Below, piece by piece: positions 1 through 5,477 of a stretch of DNA of 5,477 nucleotides. A program made the position numbers and the translations under genes. The stretch's first letter is position 1. Every line of letters begins with the position of its first letter. Source of the stretch: WFQV01 sp964611145 (GTDB lineage Bacteria > Bacteroidota > Ignavibacteria > Ignavibacteriales > Melioribacteraceae); assembly GCA_964611145.1 (NCBI GenBank), contig CAZSYM010000062.1:1-5477 (forward strand). The letters run 5' to 3'. The notes under the pieces are model-generated. The model did no database searches. It worked only from the letters and a program-made list of their open reading frames with translations, and was not told where the DNA came from.

Positions 1-11
1 GCCTTATTATC

Positions 12-41
12 TTGTGCTTTCTTGAAATTTTAACTAAATTT
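12..41 (+). promoter_or_regulatory. Weak candidate promoter ahead of rpmH
   Basis: TTGTGC at 12-17 is followed, 17 bases later, by TAAATT at 35-40, a poor sigma70-type pair (3/6 and 4/6 matches to consensus). The same segment also fits the Bacteroidota pattern loosely: TTG at 12-14 and TAAATTTC at 35-42 against TAnnTTTG, about 20 bases apart. Either reading would start transcription at roughly 47-50, leaving a short leader before the rpmH ribosome-binding site. The match is weak and the region is AT-rich, so chance is a real possibility. A promoter upstream of the window would serve equally well. Confidence 0.25.
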
Positions 42-63
42 CGTCTCTTTGCAAAAAATATTT

Positions 64-72
64 AGGTAAGGA
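64..72 (+). promoter_or_regulatory. Ribosome-binding site of rpmH
   Basis: AGGTAAGGA contains AAGGA at 68-72, four bases before the ATG at 77, and AGG at 64-66, ten bases before it. The placement supports ATG 77 as the L34 start, which also matches the universally conserved L34 N-terminus. Confidence 0.6.
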
Positions 73-76
73 TTCG

Positions 77-223
77 ATGAAAAGAACGTATCAACCGAGC
101 AATCGGAAAAGGAAGAACAAGCACGGATTCCGTGCGAGAATGGCCGACAAAAACGGTCGAAAGGTTCTTGCGCGCAGGAGAGCAAAAGGCAGGAAAAAAT
201 TAACCGTCAGCGACGAATTTTAA
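77..223 (+). CDS. rpmH: 50S ribosomal protein L34
   Basis: This 48-residue, strongly basic protein is ribosomal protein L34, a component of the large subunit that binds 23S rRNA. It starts MKRTYQPSNRKRKNKHGF, which matches the family signature (MKRTyQPs, then K-HGFR-RM), and continues with GRKVLARRRAKGRKKLTV. Its length is typical (44-50 residues). The ATG at 77 has an AAGGA four bases upstream. The C-terminal tail SDEF is a short acidic extension after the usual LTV/LSA end. It is the first gene of the rpmH-rnpA-yidD-yidC cluster found near the replication origin in many bacteria, although no dnaA or origin is visible here. The next gene begins 3 bases after the stop, in the same frame. The identification is essentially certain. 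Confidence 0.97.
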   Translation: MKRTYQPSNRKRKNKHGFRARMADKNGRKVLARRRAKGRKKLTVSDEF

Positions 224-226
224 GAG

Positions 227-628
227 TTGAAAAAATTCGGTCTTTCAAAAGACGAAAGAATTAAAAAGAAAAAGGATTTCAGCGCCATTTTTTCCACGGG
301 CGCTTTCTTCTTAACCAAAAGTCGAAAATTTAAGGCAACGTTTTTAATCCGTAAAGACAGTGGGGAAACAGGGGTTAAAGTTGCCTTTGCTGTTTCAAGA
401 AAGGCCGGTAATGCTGTTTGGAGAAATCGCGTTAAAAGATTGTTGCGCGAGGCTTATAGATTAAATAAATTGGAAGTTGTGGAGAAAGCTCGCGAATGCG
501 GTTGCCTACTTTTGCTCGTTTTTTCTCCTAATAGTATCAATAAAAAAAACTTTAAGAAAATTTATCTGAAAGACGTAGAACCGGAAGTGAAGGAAATATT
601 AAACAAAATGATAAAAGAATTAAAATGA
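227..628 (+). CDS. rnpA: Ribonuclease P protein component
   Basis: This 133-residue basic protein is the protein subunit of RNase P, which with the rnpB RNA removes 5' leaders from pre-tRNAs. The family hallmarks are in order: FGLSKDERIKKKKDF near residues 4-18 (usual opening FgLsKeeRl-k--dF), the central beta strands including VKVAFAVSRKAGNAV (50-64), and the RNR motif WRNRVKRLLREAYR (65-78), which contacts the catalytic RNA. The length is normal. The start must be the TTG at 227: the in-frame TAA of rpmH lies two codons upstream, and no ATG, GTG or TTG follows before the conserved opening. There is no well-spaced Shine-Dalgarno (only AAGAG touching the TTG), so translation is probably coupled to rpmH, which would keep the protein scarce relative to L34. 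The stop codon overlaps the yidD start (ATGA). Confidence 0.96.
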   Translation: MKKFGLSKDERIKKKKDFSAIFSTGAFFLTKSRKFKATFLIRKDSGETGVKVAFAVSRKAGNAVWRNRVKRLLREAYRLNKLEVVEKARECGCLLLLVFSPNSINKKNFKKIYLKDVEPEVKEILNKMIKELK

Positions 629-834
629 GATATTTGTTTATTTACTTAATCAAACTTTACCAGAAGCTTATTTCCCCTATGTTTCCCCCCTCGTGCCGTT
701 TTTACCCCACGTGTTCCGAATATTCAATTCAGGCTTTTAAAAAATACGGGGTAATCAAAGGCGGAGCGAAAGCTACTTGGCGAGTTCTGCGTTGCAATCC
801 GTTCAATAAAGGCGGATACGACCCACTCGATTAA
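625..834 (+). CDS. yidD: Membrane protein insertion efficiency factor YidD
   Basis: This 69-residue protein belongs to the YidD family (formerly DUF37, 'haemolytic' domain). In E. coli YidD associates with the inner membrane and aids YidC-dependent insertion, by an unclear mechanism. An amphipathic N-terminal helix (about residues 2-19, RYLFIYLIKLYQKLISPM) precedes the family signature SCRFYPTCSEYS (23-34) with its two cysteines, C24 and C30. The C-terminal motif RCNPFNKGGYDPL (56-68) contains the third conserved Cys (C57). The ATG at 625 overlaps the rnpA TGA by 4 bases and has only a weak AAAAGAA (613-619) before it, so coupling to rnpA is likely. The protein is slightly shorter than the E. 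coli one, whose C-terminal tail is variable. Its position directly before yidC is the classical arrangement. Confidence 0.95.
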   Translation: MRYLFIYLIKLYQKLISPMFPPSCRFYPTCSEYSIQAFKKYGVIKGGAKATWRVLRCNPFNKGGYDPLD

Positions 835-837
835 AAC

Positions 838-848
838 GGAAGGAAAGG
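838..848 (+). promoter_or_regulatory. Strong ribosome-binding site of yidC
   Basis: GGAAGGAAAGG carries a purine-rich GGAAGG (838-843) six bases before the ATG at 850. It is the best Shine-Dalgarno in the window and contrasts with the weak sites of rnpA and yidD. It fixes the yidC start and suggests that yidC is initiated independently of yidD translation. Confidence 0.6.
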
Positions 849-849
849 T

Positions 850-2745
850 ATGGATAAGCAAACCACTATTGCATTTGTGTTAATCGGAATGATTTTAATT
901 GTATGGCTCTATTTTAATTCTCCCACTCCTCCCCCCGCCCCTCCAAAATCACAGCACGATTCGACGCTGGTAAAAAAGGATTCTTCCCGACTTGCTTCGC
1001 GAAAGCCCGTAGCGGAGGTGCAAAAGAAGGCGGAAAAGGTGATTAAAAAGCAAGAGGAGAAAACGGTTGCGGAGAAATCCCCGAACGTTCCGAAAAAGCC
1101 CGAAAGAATCATTACCGTAGAAACGGACTTGGCAAAAATAGAGCTTACTACTCGCGGTGCAAGGATAAAGAAATATTTTCTCAAAAAGTATGATACATGG
1201 TATGCTCATAAAATCAAAGATACGTCGGACTTCTATAAAACTCATGTTCAGTTAATTAACTATTCGAAGGAAGGCGGGGATTTTAATTTACTTTTCGTTT
1301 CCAAAGCGGGGCAATTGGTAAATACGAAAGATTTCGATTTCGAAACGGACGCCTCGAATTATTATTATCGTGTGAAACAAGGCGATTCTTTGATAATAGC
1401 TTATACCGTATCCTTGGGCGACAAGCGAGAGGTCAGAAAAGTTTACAAGTTTTACGGCGATAAATATGCTCTCAAAGCGGACGTCGAGCTGGTAAATTTG
1501 GACGATTATATCAGTGGCTTCAGATACGATGTGATGTGGTCGGACGGAATAAATTTCGTGGAAGAAAATTCCGTTGACGAGGCTCGTTATGCGCTTGCCG
1601 CGGCGTATTCGGGCGGCGAGGAAGTTACCGTAAATGCGGACAAAGGCGAGAAGGTTAAAAAAGAACTCAACGGACTGGTGGATTGGGTCGGAGTTAAAAA
1701 TAAATACTTCACCGTTCTCGTGGCTCCGGAGAATCCGAGCGAGGACGGAGGAGCGTATTTCGAAGGTTACGCTACGGAAATTCCGCATGTGGGCGAGCGC
1801 GAATATTACAGTGCAAGCCTTAAAGTGCCTTTCAACAACAGTAGATTCCAAAAGGATTCCTACACGCTTTATATCGGTCCCATAGATTACGATATATTAA
1901 AAGCATATCATAAGCATTTCGAAGCGATTTTCGATTGGGGAAGTTTTCTGGGGCTTACGTTCTTGATTCAACCCATTTCGGAATACATTCTTTTGCCCTC
2001 TATGAAATTCATCCACACCTTCGTTCCCAATTACGGTGTGGTTCTTATAATTATTTCCATTCTCATTAAAATTTTTCTTTATCCTCTTACGCATCAGAGT
2101 TATATGTCGATGCGCAAAATGCAACAGCTGCAGCCTAAGATTGCCGAGATAAAAGAGAAATACAAAGGCGACCAGCAGAGAATTCAAAAGGAAACGATGA
2201 AGCTTTATCAAACATACGGCATAAATCCGGCTGGGGGATGTTTGCCCGTGCTGTTGCAAATGCCTATTCTCGTTGCGCTTTGGAGCCTTTTCAACGTGGC
2301 AATAGAATTGCGCCATCAGCCGTTTATTTGGTGGATTACAAATCTTTCCTCCCCCGATGTGATTTATGACCTCGGGTTCAGAATTCCCATTTTCGGCGTG
2401 GATAAAATTTCCGGCTTGGCGGTATTGCTGGGAATTACGATGTTCTTCCAGCAAAAGATGAGCGTCAAGGACCCCAGCCAAAAGGCGATGGTTTACGTAA
2501 TGCCCGTTATGTTTACCTTTATGTTTATGGGCTTCCCCGCGGGTTTGAATTTGTATTATTTGATGTTCAACGTCCTTTCTATAGGACAGCAGTATTACAT
2601 CAACCACATGAAAAGCGGTGGGGAGCTTGTGCCGGTTAAGAATCCCAAGAAGGGAGGCTTTATGCAAAGAATGATGCAAGCCGCCGAGGAACAGGCGAAA
2701 GCGCAAAAACAAAGCGGGAAAGCTCGTAAGAAAAAGAGAAAATAA
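850..2745 (+). CDS. yidC: Membrane protein insertase YidC
   Basis: YidC (Oxa1/Alb3 family) inserts and folds inner-membrane proteins, alone or with SecYEG. At 631 residues it is the long Gram-negative form. Residues about 6-22 are TM1. Residues 24-86 form a Pro/Lys-rich, low-complexity periplasmic linker. Residues about 87-345 are the periplasmic P1 beta-sandwich domain, ending near YIGPIDYDILKAY. The conserved catalytic core follows: an amphipathic helix (about 352-390), TM2 (394-413, NYGVVLIIISILIKIFLYPL), the cytoplasmic helical hairpin (about 418-455, MRKMQQLQPKIAEIKEKY), the motif NPAGGCLPVLLQMPI (459-473) entering TM3, and TM4-TM6 from about 519 to 585 with FPAGLNLYY (562-570). The groove Arg of E. 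coli (R366) corresponds to Lys407 here. The C-terminus is a basic tail (KARKKKRK, 624-631). The stop overlaps an ATG by one base (TAATG). The identification is certain; domain limits are approximate. Confidence 0.98.
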   Translation: MDKQTTIAFVLIGMILIVWLYFNSPTPPPAPPKSQHDSTLVKKDSSRLASRKPVAEVQKKAEKVIKKQEEKTVAEKSPNVPKKPERIITVETDLAKIELTTRGARIKKYFLKKYDTWYAHKIKDTSDFYKTHVQLINYSKEGGDFNLLFVSKAGQLVNTKDFDFETDASNYYYRVKQGDSLIIAYTVSLGDKREVRKVYKFYGDKYALKADVELVNLDDYISGFRYDVMWSDGINFVEENSVDEARYALAAAYSGGEEVTVNADKGEKVKKELNGLVDWVGVKNKYFTVLVAPENPSEDGGAYFEGYATEIPHVGEREYYSASLKVPFNNSRFQKDSYTLYIGPIDYDILKAYHKHFEAIFDWGSFLGLTFLIQPISEYILLPSMKFIHTFVPNYGVVLIIISILIKIFLYPLTHQSYMSMRKMQQLQPKIAEIKEKYKGDQQRIQKETMKLYQTYGINPAGGCLPVLLQMPILVALWSLFNVAIELRHQPFIWWITNLSSPDVIYDLGFRIPIFGVDKISGLAVLLGITMFFQQKMSVKDPSQKAMVYVMPVMFTFMFMGFPAGLNLYYLMFNVLSIGQQYYINHMKSGGELVPVKNPKKGGFMQRMMQAAEEQAKAQKQSGKARKKKRK

Positions 2746-2762
2746 TGTTTCCTTTCCTCGAA

Positions 2763-2768
2763 AAGGAA
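2763..2768 (+). promoter_or_regulatory. Ribosome-binding site deciding the patatin-gene start
   Basis: AAGGAA at 2763-2768 lies six bases before the ATG at 2775. The earlier in-frame ATG at 2745, which overlaps the yidC stop, has only an A-rich AAGAGAAA ahead of it. Starting at 2775 also gives a clean signal peptide, whereas the upstream start would add ten residues with two glutamates before it. The site therefore favours ATG 2775. Confidence 0.55.
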
Positions 2769-2774
2769 TATTCT

Positions 2775-5477
2775 ATGCGTTCGGCTATGACAAAAATATT
2801 TGTCCTGCTCATGCTCTCCGCTTTCCCTCTCTTTGCACAGGATACGCTGGAGATTACCCCTCGATTTAGAAATTATGATTTACTCTTCGGACTTAAAGGG
2901 AAGGAATTGGAAGATTTCCCCCGTGTGGGACTTGCCTTGAGCGGGGGCGGAGCGCGGGGACTTTCGCAAATAGGCGTGCTCGCCGCTTTGGAAGAAGCAA
3001 AAATTCCTATTTGCGGCATTGCCGGTACAAGCATGGGTAGCATCGTGGGCGGACTTTATGCTTCCGGTTATTCCGTTAATCAAATAAAAAGAATGTTGTT
3101 CGGAACGAATTGGAACGATTTCGTTAAACGCAAGGAAGTAAATCGCTCCGACCTTTTCGTGGAGCAAAAGCTCACCGAGGAAAGAGCCGTCCTTTCTTTT
3201 AGAATCAAAAATTTTAATCTGGAAGTTCCCACAAGTATTAACACCGGGCAAAAGATTGCTAACTTCCTCAACACTTTGGCTATTAACGCTCCTTTGCGCA
3301 CGGAAAAGAATTTCGATAACCTGCTTGTGAAATACTCCGCCGTGGCGACAGACTTATTGACGGGCGAAAAGATAGTTTTCCGTAAAGGGGAATTGAACAA
3401 AGCCATGCGTGCAAGTTCCAGCGTCTCTTTCCTCTTGCCACCCGTGGAGGTGGATTCGCAATTGGCGGTCGACGGCGGCTTGGTGGAAAATCTCCCCGTT
3501 AAAACTCTTCGGGAAATGGGATGCGATGTGGCCGTGGGTGTGGACGTGGAAAGCCCCTTGCGTAAGAGGGACGAGCTGAAATATCCGTGGCAAATAGGCG
3601 ACCAAATAGTAAGTATCCCGATGCACATTCTGACAAAACAGGAGAGAAAACTCGCCGACTTGGTGATTATTCCCAAGCTGGGTGCAAGGAGCAATATGGA
3701 TTTTTCGAATCCGCAAGAGTTGTTTCAAATTGGCTACGAAGCGGGCAAAAAGGCTATTCCTTATGTTCAAAAGAAAATCCGAATGGAATTCGAGCGGAAT
3801 TTTCTTCCGCAAGATTCCCTCGCATATCTTATCCGTATGCCGAAAAATCCCAATGCTTTGGAGAAAAAAATCTTTGACGTCCTGCCCAAGAGAAGGGTAA
3901 AAAGATTCGAGATAATCCTTGCGTTGAAAGAAATTTGCGATTTCAACGAGTACAAACATTTATCTCTATTTTTGATTGGAGATTCCTTGCGGGATTTCCG
4001 TACATTAAAAATCGAGTATGAGGAAAACCCGGTTATCAAGCTTGTTTCCCTTACGGGTGCCGATGCCCGGGATTATGCCGCGCTGGATTCATTATTGCGT
4101 CCTTTGGAAGGCAAGCCTTATGCTTCCGATAAAATTTCCCAAGCTCTTTTGAATATTCTCAGATATTATCGCGAAAAAGGGAAAACGCTTGCAAGTATTA
4201 ATCGGGTTGATTTCCGAAACGGAACGCTTACGATTGCGGTTTCGGAAGGGGTAATAGATTCAATCAAGATAATCGGTAATAAAAGAACTCATCCCGAAGT
4301 TATTCTGCGGGAAATTCCTATGAAACCGGGGCAACCGTTTAATATTAAAAAATTGGAAAGAGCCTTGAAAAATCTGCGAAGCACAAATTTGTTCGAGGCT
4401 TTGGAAGCGGAAATTGTGGAGGAGAAAGGGAAAAACATTCTGCTTTTCCGCGTGAAGGAAAAAATTCCGGGCGTGTTGCGTTTCGGAGTGCGGGCGGATA
4501 ATGAAAATTACGTGCAATTGCTTGCCGACCTACGGAACGAAAACCTTTTCGGCACGGGAACGGAACTCGGAATGGTCTTTATCGGAGGACCGCGGAGGCG
4601 AGCCTTGACCTTGGAACATAAGGCAAATAGAATTTTCGATACTTATCTGACGTATAAGATTTCCCTCTATCATAAATTCAACGATGTCAATTTCTATAAG
4701 GATGACAAAAAAAGCGGGGAAAGAAACATACATCGCTTCAAAACGGGCGAATATCGGCAAGTGTTTACGGGCGTTTCTATAGGTTTCGGAGTGCAAACGA
4801 GGAAATTCGGAAATTTGATTCTTCAAGGAAAATTTGAAAAGGATTTGGTGAAAAACAAAGTTAACACTCCGATAAAAGGTTATAAAATCAATATTTCTTC
4901 TCTTCAAATAAAGCTTTTTATCGATTCGCGCGATAAATATCCTTTCCCTAAAAACGGTTTCCTCGTGAACGCTTATTATGAATTCGCACAGAAAAAATTC
5001 GGGGGCGATGTGGGATATACGAAATTTTTCTTCGATTACAAAAGTTTTTACGCCCCTTCCGATGCCAGCGTAGTGGAAACCGCTTTGCGATTCGGCTTTG
5101 GAGATGCAACTTTACCTCTCGGTCAACAATTTTCCATAGGGGGTAAGGATTCTTTCTTCGGAATGCGGGAGGATGAATACCGCGGCAGACAAATTTTTAC
5201 CGGCTCGCTGGGCTACAGGGCAAAATTGCCGTTGAAAATATTCTTCGATACCTATCTTAAAATACGCTACGATGTCGGTTCAATCTGGGAAAAACGGGAA
5301 GCGATGAGATTTAAGGATTTCCGCCACGGAATCGGCTTAACACTCTCTTTCGATACCCCCATCGGCGCGGCGGATTTTTCACTGGGACGCAGTTTTATCT
5401 TTCGCAATACCCTCAAGAAGAATTATATCAGCTGGAGCGATTTCTTCTTCTATTTTTCAATCGGGTATAAGTATTGA
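2775..5477 (+). CDS. Patatin-like phospholipase with POTRA domains and Omp85-type outer-membrane barrel
   Basis: This 900-residue secreted outer-membrane protein resembles the patatin-barrel fusions (PlpD/FplA, type Vd autotransporter-like). Numbering is from ATG 2775. A signal peptide covers residues 1-21 (h-region IFVLLMLSAFPLF), with likely cleavage A21|Q22. The patatin domain (about 50-270) has the oxyanion loop SGGGARG (56-62), the nucleophile Ser86 in GTSMGS (84-89) and Asp233 in DGG (233-235). The Ser-Asp dyad is complete, so lipid acyl-hydrolase activity is expected. Next come a linker (about 335-420), two POTRA-like repeats (about 421-492 and 493-564; the second has IKIIGNKRTHPEVILREIPM) and a barrel (about 565-900), with GGKDSFFGMRE in the region of the Omp85 loop-6 motif. 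The C-terminus, YFSIGYKY, has alternating aromatics like a BAM signal. An alternative start is ATG 2745 (910 residues), overlapping the yidC stop. Substrate and role are unknown. The gene is complete and ends on the last base of the window. Confidence 0.9.
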   Translation: MRSAMTKIFVLLMLSAFPLFAQDTLEITPRFRNYDLLFGLKGKELEDFPRVGLALSGGGARGLSQIGVLAALEEAKIPICGIAGTSMGSIVGGLYASGYSVNQIKRMLFGTNWNDFVKRKEVNRSDLFVEQKLTEERAVLSFRIKNFNLEVPTSINTGQKIANFLNTLAINAPLRTEKNFDNLLVKYSAVATDLLTGEKIVFRKGELNKAMRASSSVSFLLPPVEVDSQLAVDGGLVENLPVKTLREMGCDVAVGVDVESPLRKRDELKYPWQIGDQIVSIPMHILTKQERKLADLVIIPKLGARSNMDFSNPQELFQIGYEAGKKAIPYVQKKIRMEFERNFLPQDSLAYLIRMPKNPNALEKKIFDVLPKRRVKRFEIILALKEICDFNEYKHLSLFLIGDSLRDFRTLKIEYEENPVIKLVSLTGADARDYAALDSLLRPLEGKPYASDKISQALLNILRYYREKGKTLASINRVDFRNGTLTIAVSEGVIDSIKIIGNKRTHPEVILREIPMKPGQPFNIKKLERALKNLRSTNLFEALEAEIVEEKGKNILLFRVKEKIPGVLRFGVRADNENYVQLLADLRNENLFGTGTELGMVFIGGPRRRALTLEHKANRIFDTYLTYKISLYHKFNDVNFYKDDKKSGERNIHRFKTGEYRQVFTGVSIGFGVQTRKFGNLILQGKFEKDLVKNKVNTPIKGYKINISSLQIKLFIDSRDKYPFPKNGFLVNAYYEFAQKKFGGDVGYTKFFFDYKSFYAPSDASVVETALRFGFGDATLPLGQQFSIGGKDSFFGMREDEYRGRQIFTGSLGYRAKLPLKIFFDTYLKIRYDVGSIWEKREAMRFKDFRHGIGLTLSFDTPIGAADFSLGRSFIFRNTLKKNYISWSDFFFYFSIGYKY

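Noticed and set aside
7..15. Possible DnaA box near the left edge (TTATCTTGT)
   Set aside because: Only the first five bases match TTATCCACA and the rest differ. There is no cluster of boxes, so an origin cannot be claimed despite the origin-linked gene order.
542..549. Run of eight A bases inside rnpA, possible slippage site
   Set aside because: The reading frame is intact across it and continues to a normal C-terminus. Such runs are expected in an AT-leaning, Lys-rich gene.
935..1110. Low-complexity Pro/Lys/Ala-rich coding stretch in yidC that looked like a possible repeat array
   Set aside because: No period is repeated at the DNA level. It is the usual variable linker between TM1 and the periplasmic domain of Gram-negative YidC.
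1288..1851. 187-codon minus-strand open frame opposite the YidC periplasmic domain
   Set aside because: Its sequence mirrors yidC codons, no ribosome-binding site was recognised, and the composition is unlike a real protein.
1897..2712. 271-codon open frame on the minus strand opposite the 3' half of yidC
   Set aside because: It lies wholly antisense to the most conserved part of yidC and its translation is His/Asn/Arg-rich with no recognisable domain. It is a codon-usage shadow.
3080..3959. Two overlapping minus-strand open frames of about 200 codons opposite the patatin domain (3080-3694 and 3354-3959)
   Set aside because: They are antisense to a gene with intact catalytic motifs, overlap each other in different frames, and show no family motif.
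1..5477. Mobile elements, CRISPR arrays, tRNA genes or riboswitches
   Set aside because: No transposase, inverted or direct repeat array, or tRNA-like fold was recognised by eye. Coding genes fill nearly all of the window after the 76-base leader.

Overview
The window is a compact, entirely plus-strand block of five genes in the conserved bacterial order rpmH - rnpA - yidD - yidC, followed by a large patatin / POTRA / outer-membrane-barrel fusion gene. The sequence is AT-leaning with many AAA/TTT codons. The organism is a two-membrane bacterium: YidC has the long periplasmic domain of the Gram-negative type, and the last gene encodes an outer-membrane protein. The YidC N-terminus (MDKQTTIAFVLIG), a Lys where proteobacterial YidC has its groove Arg, and a signal peptide ending in Ala-Gln suggest the Fibrobacterota-Chlorobiota-Bacteroidota group, perhaps an Ignavibacteria-like lineage. 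This assignment is inference from sequence style, not from a search.

Layout. Bases 1-76 are the leader, with a weak promoter candidate and a ribosome-binding site. rpmH (77-223) encodes ribosomal protein L34. After a 3-base gap in the same reading frame comes rnpA (227-628, TTG start), the RNase P protein. Its stop overlaps the start of yidD (625-834) as ATGA. Fifteen bases later, behind a strong Shine-Dalgarno, is yidC (850-2745), the membrane protein insertase. The fifth gene (most likely 2775-5477, or 2745-5477 if the ATG overlapping the yidC stop is used) encodes a secreted patatin-like phospholipase fused to POTRA domains and a C-terminal Omp85-type barrel. The window ends exactly on its stop codon, so no terminator can be seen.

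Working together. The first two genes serve translation and RNA processing. YidD and YidC serve inner-membrane protein insertion. The fifth gene is an outer-membrane protein whose own export depends on the Sec and BAM machineries. There is no intergenic gap over 30 bases after the leader and no internal terminator was seen, so the five genes look like one transcription unit. Nothing here clearly amounts to an undescribed system. The most unusual parts are the fusion gene in the slot right after yidC, its apparent multi-POTRA architecture, and its divergent barrel-lumen loop motif.
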